From the NCBI RefSeq assembly GCF_011801125.1, contig NZ_CP046171.1:7564001-7628000 (forward strand): a DNA stretch of 64,000 nucleotides, in the 5' to 3' direction. Below, piece by piece: positions 49,919 through 58,532 of this stretch. A program made the position numbers and the translations under genes. This DNA comes from Nocardia brasiliensis. GTDB taxonomy: Bacteria; Actinomycetota; Actinomycetes; Mycobacteriales; Mycobacteriaceae. The notes under the pieces were generated by a model. It saw only the letters and a list, made by a program, of their open reading frames with translations, was not told the origin of the DNA and ran no database searches. Every line of letters starts with the position of its first letter. Position 1 is the first letter of the stretch.

Positions 49919-50158
49919 TCAGGCCCTCACCGCCGGGAGCGCGTCGATGTAGCGGCGCAGGCTCTCCCCCAACACCAGGAGCTTGGTGCCCTCGTAGCGC
50001 ACGGTGACGACCTCGTTGCGGGCAAGCTCGTAGATCTTGGAGCGGCTCAATCCGAAGGCGTCCATCGCGCCCGCTACGCAGTAGGAATACGCCGCGCCGT
50101 TGGGGACCGGAGCACCACAGTGGGAGCAGCAATCGCGATGTTGTTTGGTGGGCTTCAT
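49919..50158 (-). CDS. Excisionase-like MerR/HTH_17 protein
   Basis: 79 residues. CSHCGAPV zinc-type start, then AMDAFGLSRSKIYELARNEVVTVRYEG, a typical helix-turn-helix plus wing of phage excisionases (HTH_17). It lies in the immunity region near the integrase gene, which fits a recombination directionality factor. Could instead be a plain regulator. Confidence 0.75.
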   Translation of the reverse strand: MKPTKQHRDCCSHCGAPVPNGAAYSYCVAGAMDAFGLSRSKIYELARNEVVTVRYEGTKLLVLGESLRRYIDALPAVRA

Positions 50159-50622
50159 TCCGGGACCGGAAGTCGAAGGCGCTTGAGATACCGGTCATGC
50201 ATCACCAGCGTCCCGGCCACTGCGACATTGAGGCTCCACGGCGCGGGGGTCGGCACGGTCACGATGCGATGGCAACGGTCGAGCACTGACGCGGGCAGTC
50301 CGTGATCCTCAGCGCCCAGCAGGTACATCGCACGGGCCGGATGCGCGAACGCTGTCAGCGATTCGGCGCGCGAGTCGAGCTCCACTGCGACCAGCGGGCA
50401 GCTGTGCGGGAGATGGCCCACGAGGTCGTCGATGTCGCTGTAGTGATGCAACGGCACGGACTTCGGCGTGGCGCACGTGTCGGATGCCTGAGTGGCGTAG
50501 CGGCGTCCGACCGTGGCGATCAGCGCCGCGTCGTAGCTCATTGCCGAGCGCCACAATCCCCCGACGTTCGCCGCCCGCTTGGGGTGCCAGATACCGATGC
50601 CGTAGTAGCCTCTGATCGACAT
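50155..50622 (-). CDS. SPOUT (TrmH/SpoU-type) RNA methyltransferase
   Basis: 155 residues, ATG after GAAAGGC. Knot motifs: NVGGLWRSA (1), YLLGAEDHGLP (2), SLNVAVAGTLVM (3), which form the SAM-binding trefoil. Rare in phage immunity regions. Would 2'-O-methylate tRNA or rRNA; substrate unknown. Coupled to the excisionase-like gene. Confidence 0.85.
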   Translation of the reverse strand: MSIRGYYGIGIWHPKRAANVGGLWRSAMSYDAALIATVGRRYATQASDTCATPKSVPLHHYSDIDDLVGHLPHSCPLVAVELDSRAESLTAFAHPARAMYLLGAEDHGLPASVLDRCHRIVTVPTPAPWSLNVAVAGTLVMHDRYLKRLRLPVPE

Positions 50623-50797
50623 ACAAGTCAGCCTTTCGAGAAGTATTGCGGCACTGCTCATTTCAGTGCCAAAGGTTGCTTTCCTCACCCCGGAGGAGCT
50701 CGCACGGTGCGCGTGTGCCGCTGCGGTGAGGCGGGTCGTCCCGCTGGCGCCCGAGTGGCGAAGCCAGCCCAAGGAGCCAACACTTTCGTCGCTTCTA

Positions 50798-50834
50798 TCA
50801 ACGTTTACGTTGATCCGATCGACGTTTCCGTTGA
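50798..50834. promoter_or_regulatory. Tandem TCAACGT palindromes (immunity operators)
   Basis: TCAACGT-TT-ACGTTGA (50798-50813) is perfect; TCGACGT-TT-CCGTTGA (50819-50834) repeats it 21 bp away with two mismatches. They lie in the gap between the minus-strand methyltransferase gene and the plus-strand HTH gene. Rest of 50623-51089 has no gene. Confidence 0.65.
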
Positions 50835-51029
50835 TCACACCAAGGACGCTAGCCACGGGGGCCGCCGGTGCCAACACCAGAAATCACCGCTCGGGCCGAT
50901 CTTGAATACCTGCCGATCGGCAAGTACAGCGCCCCGTCAGCGATCTACCAGCGGATTTATCGCTACTGATGACCTGTAAAAGGTGGACCAGCGTCCATGT
51001 CTCGATTGCATAACGGAATCGACGCTCTG

Positions 51030-51044
51030 TCGACGTCGCGTTGA
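51030..51044. promoter_or_regulatory. Third TCGACGT...CGTTGA site
   Basis: TCGACGT-C-GCGTTGA, similar to the two upstream palindromes but with 1-nt spacing. Close to the start of the HTH gene, so it may mediate autorepression. Confidence 0.45.
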
Positions 51045-51089
51045 TCGGTCGGCTGGACCCGGCGACGCCGTTCGGTCATGATGAGGACC

Positions 51090-51635
51090 ATGACGAGCCA
51101 TGGGTGGGCGGAGCTCGGCCCGATAGTCCGGGAGCGAAGAGATGACCTCGGGCTGACGCAGGCCGATCTCCAGGCGCAGGGCGTGATGGGCACGACTCAG
51201 CTGCGCACCCTCGAGAACGGCCGCGCGACCGGCATGGCCAGCGTCTACCGCCGCGCCCTGGAGCGCGTTCTGCGGTGGCGCGATGCCGCGATCGACAACT
51301 TCATCGAGTTCGGCGAGACGCCCAGGCCACTGCTCGATGAGGTCACCGCTACGGCGATCAGCGAGAACGGTTTCGACGTCGAACTGAACGCGCCTCAGCC
51401 CGCCGAGGGCCGCCAGGTCATGGGCTTGGCCGTGCTGGGCCAGCGTCTGACGGAGATCGCCCAAGACGTCGCCGACGGCGCGCCCGCCGATGATCTGGTC
51501 GATCTCGCTCGACGGGTCAACGTGGGAATCACCCGCCTGCTCGCCGACTCACTCGGAGTCGACGAGCAGGCCGCACACCGCATTGCGCGCGATGTGCGGC
51601 ACCTGCTCGATCAAGCACCCAGCGATCGCAAGTAG
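51090..51635 (+). CDS. XRE-type transcriptional regulator (repressor candidate)
   Basis: 181 residues from ATG with GAGGACC just upstream. N-terminal LGPIVRERRDDLGLTQADLQ, then a second helix reading GTTQLRTLENGRA: HTH_XRE. C-terminal helical part (DLARRVNVGITRLLADSLGV) may dimerise. Divergent to the leftward early operon, next to operator palindromes: a Cro/CI-like switch protein. Confidence 0.8.
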   Translation: MTSHGWAELGPIVRERRDDLGLTQADLQAQGVMGTTQLRTLENGRATGMASVYRRALERVLRWRDAAIDNFIEFGETPRPLLDEVTATAISENGFDVELNAPQPAEGRQVMGLAVLGQRLTEIAQDVADGAPADDLVDLARRVNVGITRLLADSLGVDEQAAHRIARDVRHLLDQAPSDRK

Positions 51636-51832
51636 TCCAGCAACTCGTCGCTGGACACCACGACGGGCTCGATACTCGGCGTGCGCGCCGACAGCCGCAC
51701 GCGCACCCGCGCTCCTACTGCGGTGACGTAACACGGCGCAGTGCTATCCGATTCCGCAGCGTGACCCGCAAGCGGCTCCAGGGAAGCATCGAGCATCGCC
51801 CCCTCCGGTTCACTCTGCCGACCCTCCGACAT
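51611..51832 (-). CDS. Small hypothetical protein
   Basis: 73 residues; convergent with the HTH gene and overlapping its last 25 nt. Beta-rich Val/Arg sequence APCYVTAVGARVRVRLSART. Start uncertain (TTG at 51853 possible). Function unknown. Confidence 0.45.
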   Translation of the reverse strand: MSEGRQSEPEGAMLDASLEPLAGHAAESDSTAPCYVTAVGARVRVRLSARTPSIEPVVVSSDELLDYLRSLGA

Positions 51833-51999
51833 CCTCAACTTCGATCTCCCCAACCCTCATCGTCATGCCTGGACGACTCGTTCGGCCGCCCTCTTCACCC
51901 CAGCGCATTCATTGTCCGGCCCCGGCCCGGACGTGTTATGTAACTCTCGTAGTCAACCCACAGTTCTAGGGGGCAAACTCGAAAAGCCTGGATATCGTC

Positions 52000-52012
52000 A
52001 CTCTCCGAGAGT
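52000..52012. promoter_or_regulatory. Palindrome ACTCTC-C-GAGAGT upstream of MmyB-type regulator
   Basis: Perfect 6-bp arms around a 1-nt centre. Followed by A/T-rich DNA (CACTTTTGTACC.. TATGTTAATC) with promoter-like words and a direct repeat CGAAGTT(G)AGGG (52100-52132). Rest of 51833-52139 has no gene. Confidence 0.5.
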
Positions 52013-52139
52013 AAAACGTGATATATGTCACTTTTGTACCACTCGTTATGTTAATCAAACGACACCATTTATAGAAGCGTCAATAGCTGAGGGTTCCCCG
52101 AAGTTGAGGGCGGGCTGCCTCGAAGTTAGGGGATGGTAA

Positions 52140-52871
52140 GTGGATGACCATGTAGCGGGGCGAATTCGCCTGATCAGAGCAATCCGCGAGCAACAGGGAC
52201 TGAGTCGGCAGACGCTTGCGCGACGTGCAGGAATCAGCTGGAAATGGCTCAGCACAATAGAACAGGGGGCGGGCAACCCCTCGGAGAAAGCAATTGCACA
52301 GCTATTTAATGGCCTGGGTGTCGGCGCCGAGTTGCAGCACAACATCCTGGCGCAGTTCCGGATGAATGCACTGCCCCGTGCCGAGTTCGACGCCGAGGAC
52401 CAGGCCGAACTGGATGCTCACCCCTACCCCATGTGGGCTCAGCACATGTCGTCGCACGACGTCTACGGCACCAATGAGCAATACGAGCGCATGTTTCCCG
52501 GCATCAAACCGGGCACCAACGCGATGGTCTGGACGGTCACCGACCCCCGCGCCCGCGAACTCATGCCGGACTGGCTCCACGACGCCCGCGTGATGGTTCA
52601 GTGGTTCCTGACAATGTCGACGGTGCTCGTCGAACCCGCTCACCGCGACGAGATCATCTCGCAGTGTGCCGTCAACGACATCTGGGAGATGCTGTGCACG
52701 CCGCTACGCCCTCACCTGCTGATCCGCCGGACGCTGACCGTCTACGACCCCGAGATCGAGCGAGTTCGCACCTTCACCCGGCTCGTGTCCGAGGCACACA
52801 TGCCCGAAGCGCGGCCATGGGCAGTAGGCAAACTGGTGCCACGCCCGGACGAGCCGCCCGTCATCGGATGA
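52140..52871 (+). CDS. XRE regulator with MmyB-type ligand domain (immunity repressor candidate)
   Basis: 243 residues, GTG start. HTH: IREQQGLSRQTLARRAGI, then SWKWLSTIEQG. Residues 90-243 follow the MmyB C-terminal fold (MPDWLHDARVMVQWFL, LIRRTLTVYDPEIERV). Sits beside the integrase, typical of a lysogeny regulator that may sense a small molecule. No other repressor is nearer to the att site. Confidence 0.8.
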   Translation: MDDHVAGRIRLIRAIREQQGLSRQTLARRAGISWKWLSTIEQGAGNPSEKAIAQLFNGLGVGAELQHNILAQFRMNALPRAEFDAEDQAELDAHPYPMWAQHMSSHDVYGTNEQYERMFPGIKPGTNAMVWTVTDPRARELMPDWLHDARVMVQWFLTMSTVLVEPAHRDEIISQCAVNDIWEMLCTPLRPHLLIRRTLTVYDPEIERVRTFTRLVSEAHMPEARPWAVGKLVPRPDEPPVIG

Positions 52872-52889
52872 CGGGCGGCCGTCGTCGAC

Positions 52890-54170
52890 TTATGCAGGCT
52901 CGAGCAACACGCCGAGGTTGCCGAGAGCCTCGCGTGCAGCAGCCATGCTCAAGTGCTGGTATGCCCTCTGCGCTGTAACCGTGCTCTGTCCGAGGATCTG
53001 CATCCGGACATCCTCCGGAACTCCCAATTCCTGTAGGAGAGCGTTGCCAGTGTGACGGGCTCCGTGCAGCACGATCTCGGGAACGGGAATGGCCTTGGTG
53101 TCCGCGCGGGCCAGCAGCGAGTACCACGCTTCCAGATCGTCGGCGGCGTCGATCGGATGACCATCGGTACCGACCCACGTCAGCCCGTGCTCGTTCGCTG
53201 GACGCACGCGCAAGTACTGCTCGAACAGCGGGCCGAGCGGGTCCGGGATCGGGATGAGCTTGGGTTTTTTGCTCTTGAGCTTGGCGAGTGCGTGCCCACG
53301 GTAGACCGGCCTGTGGACATAGCCTTTGCGGACATCGAAGCGGTCCGGATCGTCGGGATCAGCACCCTTTTTCAGCGGCAACCTTTTGAGCTGCCAGGAG
53401 AAGTCGATAACCATCTTGTCGAGGTCGATGCGGTCGTCCTCGAGCCCCAACGCCTCGCCCTGTCGAACCGGCATGATGTAGGCGACCGCCCATCGAGTCA
53501 GCAGCCGGTCCCTGCGCGCGGTCAGCAGCACCTGCCGCGCCTGCTCGGCGGTATGTGTGTCACGAACCTTGGAGTCGGCCTTGGGACGCCGGACCGCGGC
53601 GCACGGATTCACGCGGACCTTGGGCGGAACCTCCTTCGCCAGATCGCCCCATGCCTGACTCAGGCGGTCATAGGCCACCTGAGCTGTTCGCGTGCTCCTA
53701 CCCTCGTCCAGGACGTATTGATGCATGAACCGCACGTGCGCCGAGGTGAGCTTGTTGCGATCGATATGACCGATCGACGGGCCTATCTGACAGTTGATGA
53801 CCGACTGGTAGGAGCCCAGCGTCGTCGGATCGATCTCCGGCTTCTTGATGTGGTCGAGCCAGTACTGCATGAGATCCAGCACTGTCTCACCGTTTGCCAA
53901 GGGTGTGCCACCGAGCCGTCGAATGTCGGCGACCTTGGCTTCGTACTTCGCCTTGCACTCGGCTCGGTCTTTCGCCGAGACCTCGATGATGCCGCGCTTG
54001 CCGCCGAGGCCGCCCGGCTCGGGCTCCCAATCCTTACCCAGGATTTCGCGAAGCACGATGGTCCTGACCCACGCGCCTTTGCGCATGAAATCCCCGCCGT
54101 TACCGTGGTCGCGCCGCCGGGTCTTGCCGGGCGTCTTGAACTTCTCTTTGCGTGCCGAGGTTGCAGCCAT
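52890..54170 (-). CDS. int: Tyrosine integrase
   Basis: 426 residues. N-terminal basic AP2-like arm-binding region (AATSARKEKFKTPGKTRRR), core-binding helices (LDLMQYWLDHIKKPEIDPTT), catalytic Arg236 in PVRQGEALGL, HGARH at 369-373 (R372) and Tyr404 in AQRAYQHLS. Catalyses site-specific integration between attP and tRNA attB. Adjacent to the tRNA fragment at 54335-54364. Confidence 0.95.
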   Translation of the reverse strand: MAATSARKEKFKTPGKTRRRDHGNGGDFMRKGAWVRTIVLREILGKDWEPEPGGLGGKRGIIEVSAKDRAECKAKYEAKVADIRRLGGTPLANGETVLDLMQYWLDHIKKPEIDPTTLGSYQSVINCQIGPSIGHIDRNKLTSAHVRFMHQYVLDEGRSTRTAQVAYDRLSQAWGDLAKEVPPKVRVNPCAAVRRPKADSKVRDTHTAEQARQVLLTARRDRLLTRWAVAYIMPVRQGEALGLEDDRIDLDKMVIDFSWQLKRLPLKKGADPDDPDRFDVRKGYVHRPVYRGHALAKLKSKKPKLIPIPDPLGPLFEQYLRVRPANEHGLTWVGTDGHPIDAADDLEAWYSLLARADTKAIPVPEIVLHGARHTGNALLQELGVPEDVRMQILGQSTVTAQRAYQHLSMAAAREALGNLGVLLEPA

Positions 54171-54241
54171 TCTGGAGTGATTCCGATCTAAATTGGGTTC
54201 CTCCTCCCGTCATTCACTCCCGTCAATGGTATGGTGTTGTC

Positions 54242-54294
54242 GATCAACACCCAAACCGAGAATTGGTAGTCACCAGGACTTTTGGGCGTTGATC
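54242..54294. repeat. 14-bp inverted repeat near attachment site
   Basis: GATCAACACCCAAA (54242-54255) and TTTGGGCGTTGATC (54281-54294) pair with one mismatch. Overlaps GGTGTTG-TCGAT-CAACACC (54233-54251). Candidate arm-type integrase sites or a terminator between integrase and host DNA. Confidence 0.5.
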
Positions 54295-54334
54295 AGCATG
54301 AACGGAACGGCGGTTTCGGATTCCCAAGCAGACA

Positions 54335-54364
54335 GCGCGGGTTCGATTCCCGTCATCGGCTCCA
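54335..54364 (+). other. tRNA 3'-end fragment: attachment site of the prophage
   Basis: GCGGG-TTCGATT-CCCGT is a T-arm, followed by acceptor strand CATCGGC, discriminator T and CCA. The matching 5' acceptor (GCCGATG) is not upstream, so only the 3' portion lies here. Phages that insert into tRNA genes leave such a fragment at one end; the intact tRNA should be on the other side of the prophage, left of the window. tRNA identity not determinable here. Confidence 0.8.
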
Positions 54365-54780
54365 CGAAAGAACCGGTCTGAGGCGGTGTGCTCGGGCCAG
54401 GTGTGTAGGCCTGCTCATCAGGCGGCGCTCAGTGCGAGACGGCGCCGAAACTCCCTTGGTAGCAGCTTGGTCTGCGATCGCTGCTCTGTTCAGGCGACGC
54501 GCATGTTCCGTTGTGCTGCGCGCGCGTTGGTCGACGGGTACGCGCGCGGGGTGATGAAGGCGCGTGGCGGGGGCGGGTGGCGACAGCGGGGCTGGCGACC
54601 CGCCATCGAGAAGACCGCAGCCGACGTTGGGGTGGTACTTGCCAACAGACGGTCCAGCGATGAAATCGACCGCCGCGCTTGAACATAGCGCCAGTCGGGG
54701 CAGATAGCTCAACGCACGGTGCGGGTTCGATTTCCGTCTCGGACCCGGCGGACGACGACTTCTGTGTGGTGTTTCGGGGG
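54365..54780. other. Host-side gene-free segment with tRNA-like remnant
   Basis: No supported ORF. At 54721-54737 GCGGG-TTCGATT-TCCGT resembles another T-arm with a D-stem-like AGATAGCTCAACG upstream, as from a truncated tRNA or old att site. It lacks a complete cloverleaf. Confidence 0.5.
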
Positions 54781-55902
54781 TTAGGTGGGGGTCAGGCGCC
54801 AGAGGGAGGTGACTTCGGCGGCTCGGGCGGTGTGCAGGGGGTCGGTGCTGTCTTGGGTGCGGGAGTGGTGGGGGGTGGTGTCGAGGCGGTCGAGGATGCG
54901 CAGGCCCGCGGCGGTGATGTGGGTGTGCAGATCGGCCCGGGTGCGCAGGCCGAGATGTTCGGCCAGGTCGGAGAGGATGAGCCAGGCTTCGCCGCCGGGG
55001 GTGAGATGCGCGGGGACGCCGGCGAGGAACTCGCGGAGCATGTGGCTGTCGGCGTCGTAGACGCCGTGTTCGAGGGCGGAGGTGGGGCGAGCGGGCAACC
55101 AGGGCGGGTTGCAGACGATCAGGTCGGCGCGGCCCTCCGGATACAGGGTGGGGCCGAGGACCTCGACGGTGTCGGCGAGCGCCAGTCGAGCCAGGTTCTC
55201 GCGGGCGCAGGTCAGGGCGCGCGGGTTGGCGTCGGTGGCGATGACGCGGCGGACACCGCGCCGGGCAAGTACCGCGGCCAGTACGCCGGTCCCCGTGCCC
55301 AGATCGAACGCCGTAGCGGGCACGACGGGTAGGGCGGCGCGTACGACGAGATCGACGTATTCGCCACGGACGGGGGAGAATACGCCGTAGTGCGGATGGA
55401 TGCTGGCGCCGAGAGCCGGTATGGGAACACCCTTTTCGCGCCACTGCGCGGCACCGAGCACCCCCAGCAGTTCGGTGAGCGCGACAAGCATGGGCGTGCG
55501 GGCCGGGCCGTACGCCTCGGCACAGGCCCGGCGTACGTCGGGGGCGCGCCGCAACGCCAGCGCATGGTCGGCGTCGAGTTCGACGAGCAGCTTGCCGAGC
55601 ACCCGGGCACGATGGCCGCGGGCCCGGCGTTGTGCACGGAACGCGTCCGCCGGATCATCCAGGAGCGCAGGCGTTTTCCGGTCGATGCGCCGCGTCATCG
55701 CGCGAAGCAGCTGACGGGCATTGTGGTAGTCGCCGCGCCACAGCAGGGCGGTGCCCTCGCAGGCCAGGCGGTACGCGGTGGCGGCGGAGGTCCGGTCGTC
55801 GGCGACCAGGACGCGCCTGGGCGCCGGTGCCGCGCATTCGGAATGCCAAGGGGCGCAATGGATGATTTCGGCTTCGGTCCAGGTCACGGTGGACACGGAC
55901 AA
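54781..55902 (-). CDS. SAM-dependent methyltransferase (PrmC/HemK-like)
   Basis: 373 residues, GTG with GCGAGGAG upstream. Residues 1-150 are an N-terminal helical domain. The Rossmann core has FDLGTGTGVLAAVLA (motif I), TDANPRALTCARENL (motif II) and NPPW (motif IV), the signature of N5-glutamine or N6-adenine methyltransferases. Host gene next to the att site; direction opposite to the prophage end. Substrate unknown. Confidence 0.8.
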   Translation of the reverse strand: MSVSTVTWTEAEIIHCAPWHSECAAPAPRRVLVADDRTSAATAYRLACEGTALLWRGDYHNARQLLRAMTRRIDRKTPALLDDPADAFRAQRRARGHRARVLGKLLVELDADHALALRRAPDVRRACAEAYGPARTPMLVALTELLGVLGAAQWREKGVPIPALGASIHPHYGVFSPVRGEYVDLVVRAALPVVPATAFDLGTGTGVLAAVLARRGVRRVIATDANPRALTCARENLARLALADTVEVLGPTLYPEGRADLIVCNPPWLPARPTSALEHGVYDADSHMLREFLAGVPAHLTPGGEAWLILSDLAEHLGLRTRADLHTHITAAGLRILDRLDTTPHHSRTQDSTDPLHTARAAEVTSLWRLTPT

Positions 55903-56251
55903 CTCCTCGCAGTCGGGCGGTCAGGGGCACGAAGTGCACCTCGACGAGGAGTTGTTGAAGGTGGGTACGGCCGGTGCCGCGCCCAGGGGCCGGTGCGGCT
56001 GTCGGCGGTCCGGGGGCGCCCACGGTATGGCGGAGGACGAGCCGATACCGGGATCGTATCGGCTCCGACGCCGCCTGCGGGCGTTCTGGACCGTCGAGAA
56101 ACGTGCCGAAGCTCCTGGGTGAGGCTAAGTCTCCCGCGTCGACGTGCGCGCGGAGACGTCCCCTAAAACCATGCCCAAAGTCATGACCGACCCTTCCGAA
56201 CAGATGCGCTACCAGTGTCGCACACCCGGCGTGGTCGCCGACCGGCCCGCC
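55903..56251. other. Gene-free host segment
   Basis: About 350 bp between the flavin reductase and methyltransferase genes with no supported ORF on either strand and no clear terminator hairpin. Confidence 0.6.
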
Positions 56252-56764
56252 TCATGACGCGATATCGACCTCGGCGTGCAACCGGCGAAACCTGCTGCCG
56301 TGGAAGACCAACGGGTCCACGTCGCTGCGGGTGGCGATGCGGTGGATGCGCAGGATGACGACCGCGTGATCGCCCGCGGGCACCTCGGCCTCGGGTACCC
56401 CTTCGATCCACGCCGACGCACCGTCGATGAACACGGCCTCGCCGGTGCCGCGATGCAGCTCGGTGCCGCGGAAGCGGTCGCCGTTGCGCGCGCCCAGCGA
56501 GCGGGCGGCGTCCTGCTGATCGGTGCCGAGCAGACTCAGGCCGAGATGGCCCGCGGCGGCGAGCTTGGGCCAGGTCGAGGACGAGTTCTGTACACAGAAC
56601 GACACCAGCGGCGGATCGAGCGAGACCGGCACGAAGGTGCTCACCGCGAGACCGTGTGGGGTGCCGTCGATTTCGGCGCACACCGCGACCACGCCGCTGG
56701 GAAAGTTGGCGAAGGCGCGGCGCAGACCGCTGCCGTCGCCGGGATTCTCGAAGAGCTCATGCAT
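56252..56764 (-). CDS. Flavin reductase (DIM6/NTAB family)
   Basis: 170 residues. LRRAFANFPSGVVAVCAEIDG, TFVPVSLDPPLVSFCVQ and a C-terminal AGDHAVVILRIHR: the FMN-binding split-barrel reductase family that supplies free reduced flavin. Last gene of the sulfur cluster; its N terminus overlaps the preceding FMN reductase by 8 nt. Likely partner of the SfnG/DszA-type oxygenases. Confidence 0.85.
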   Translation of the reverse strand: MHELFENPGDGSGLRRAFANFPSGVVAVCAEIDGTPHGLAVSTFVPVSLDPPLVSFCVQNSSSTWPKLAAAGHLGLSLLGTDQQDAARSLGARNGDRFRGTELHRGTGEAVFIDGASAWIEGVPEAEVPAGDHAVVILRIHRIATRSDVDPLVFHGSRFRRLHAEVDIAS

Positions 56765-57293
56765 GATCGGTCGCCTTCACGGTGGCCAGCGCCTGGGCGA
56801 CGGGGCGCCACCGGTCGCTGTAGCGGTCGATCGCGCCGTCTTCCTGGAAGGTGCGATCGGAGAGGTAGAGACCGGGCAGCGCGGCGGTGGCGCCCAGTTC
56901 GACGAGTACCGGCTTGAGCAGCAGGTCGGGGGCGAGCGCGTGCACGGGCCCGGCACCGAGCATCACCGGGACACTCAGCACCCCGGCCAGTCCGGTCCCG
57001 CCGTCGAACTGCTCGAGGAACAACTTCAGTAGCCCGGTGTAGGTGGCTTTGAACGTCGGGCTCGCGAAAACGACCAGCTCCGAATCGGATACGGTGCGCA
57101 CCGCGGCGCCCACCGCTGGATCACCCCAGCCGAGCAGTGCGGGACCGAACTCGACCAGGTCTATCACGGTGGGCTCCACCTCGGGGCGCAGACCTCGCGC
57201 GACGAGCGTGGCCGCGGTCAAGGTGCGGGAGGCGGGCTTCGGATTGCCGACTACGACCGTCACTGTCACTGTTCGTATCCCTCTCACTGACAA
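56757..57293 (-). CDS. NADPH-dependent FMN reductase (SsuE/MsuE-like)
   Basis: 178 residues. Flavodoxin-like start VVVGNPKPASRTL, then SPTFKATYTGLLKLFLEQF typical of SsuE/MsuE, and VMLGAGPVHA. Reduces FMN for sulfonate/sulfone monooxygenases. Start may be a few codons in; a basic lead (SVRGIRTVT) precedes the first strand. Confidence 0.85.
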   Translation of the reverse strand: MSVRGIRTVTVTVVVGNPKPASRTLTAATLVARGLRPEVEPTVIDLVEFGPALLGWGDPAVGAAVRTVSDSELVVFASPTFKATYTGLLKLFLEQFDGGTGLAGVLSVPVMLGAGPVHALAPDLLLKPVLVELGATAALPGLYLSDRTFQEDGAIDRYSDRWRPVAQALATVKATDHA

Positions 57294-57314
57294 ACTGTTC
57301 GACCGCGCGAGCGG

Positions 57315-58532
57315 TCAGATCACGCCGTGCAACGGTGGCGCGGTGCCGTGCAACAGCGCACGGCCGAGGTGCTGGTATTTCCATCGGACCGGATCGTGCA
57401 GGGTATGGGTCCTGGCGTTGCGCCAGAAGTGGTGCAGGTTCAGATCCGCCGCGGCGCTGCGTGTTCCGCCCACTTCGAAGAGTGCGCTGGACACCTCGGT
57501 CGCGCCGCGGTCGGCGAGCACCTTCGCCGCCGCCACCGCGAGGGAGGCGCGCGCGGCCGTATCCGCGTCCGCCGCGGCACCGGTCGCCGCGTCGACGGCG
57601 GCGCCCGCGGCGGCGAGCGTGGCCTCGGCGGCGGTGACCGTGACGGACAGTTCACCGAAGCGCTGGATCAGCAGGGGGTCGTCGGCGGCGCGCGAAACCT
57701 CGGCCTCGAACCAGGGCCTGCTCGAGGTCTGCACGAATTCCGTTGCCGCCGTGAGCGCCCCACGGGCGATACCGGTATCGATGGCGGCGTGCAGCAGTTG
57801 CGCGTACGCACCGTAGGCGTGCGGGGCGCGCACCGCCGTCGCCCGCGCGATCACCTGGTCCGGGTCCACCAGTACCTCGTCGAACTCCACCGTGCCGCTG
57901 CCGGTGGTGCGCTGGCCGAAACCGTTCCAGTCGTCGATGATCCGCACGCCGGGGGTGTCGGCGGACAGGTACACGATGTACTCCCCCGGCGCCAAGCCGC
58001 TGCGCCCCTCGGGGTCGTCGAGCTTGGTCAGCACGGCGAGCAGATTCGCGAACAGTGAACCGGTGCAATAGAACTTGCGGCCGTCGACGCGCAGCCGCGC
58101 GCCTGCGGGCCGCAACGTGGTGCTGATCTCGGCGATGGTCGCACCGCCGCGCTCGGATTGCGCGTTGGCGATCCGCGCCCCGTCGAGCACCTGCCCGAAG
58201 TACCGTCGCCGCTGGGCGTCGGAACCGGCCAACCGCACCAGGTTCAGATAGACGAAATGGCTGTGCGGTATCTGCGCGATATTCGGGTCGGCGGCCGCGA
58301 GTATCCGCACCACCTCCGCGACCGCGCTCGGCGGCAGATCCGCGCCGCCGTACTCGGCGGGCACGGTGACCGCGAGCAGACCCGCGGCCGCGAGCCGATC
58401 GATCTCCTCGTACGGCAGGACACGATCGCGGTCGCGTGCGGCGGCCCCCGCCGCGAAGTCCGCCGCGAGCCGCCGCGCGACCGAAAAGGCCTGTGCCGCC
58501 GAGGTGATGCGATCGGCCGCGACCGCGGTCAT
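57315..58532 (-). CDS. sfnB: SfnB/DszC-like flavin-dependent oxidoreductase
   Basis: 405 residues, ATG in ATGA overlap with sfnG-like gene. Acyl-CoA dehydrogenase fold: VPAEYGGADLPPSAVAEVV, IANAQSERGG, RKFYCTGS, GFGQRTTGSGTVEFDEV and the C-terminal HHFWRNARTHTLHDPV. Belongs to SfnB/DszC sulfur acquisition monooxygenases. Operates with FMNH2 on organosulfur substrates. Unlike true dehydrogenases, lacks a clear acyl-CoA base. Confidence 0.88.
   Translation of the reverse strand: MTAVAADRITSAAQAFSVARRLAADFAAGAAARDRDRVLPYEEIDRLAAAGLLAVTVPAEYGGADLPPSAVAEVVRILAAADPNIAQIPHSHFVYLNLVRLAGSDAQRRRYFGQVLDGARIANAQSERGGATIAEISTTLRPAGARLRVDGRKFYCTGSLFANLLAVLTKLDDPEGRSGLAPGEYIVYLSADTPGVRIIDDWNGFGQRTTGSGTVEFDEVLVDPDQVIARATAVRAPHAYGAYAQLLHAAIDTGIARGALTAATEFVQTSSRPWFEAEVSRAADDPLLIQRFGELSVTVTAAEATLAAAGAAVDAATGAAADADTAARASLAVAAAKVLADRGATEVSSALFEVGGTRSAAADLNLHHFWRNARTHTLHDPVRWKYQHLGRALLHGTAPPLHGVI

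Noticed and set aside
54335..54364. Complete tRNA gene
   Set aside because: Only T-arm and 3' acceptor are present; no matching 5' acceptor, D-arm or anticodon arm upstream.
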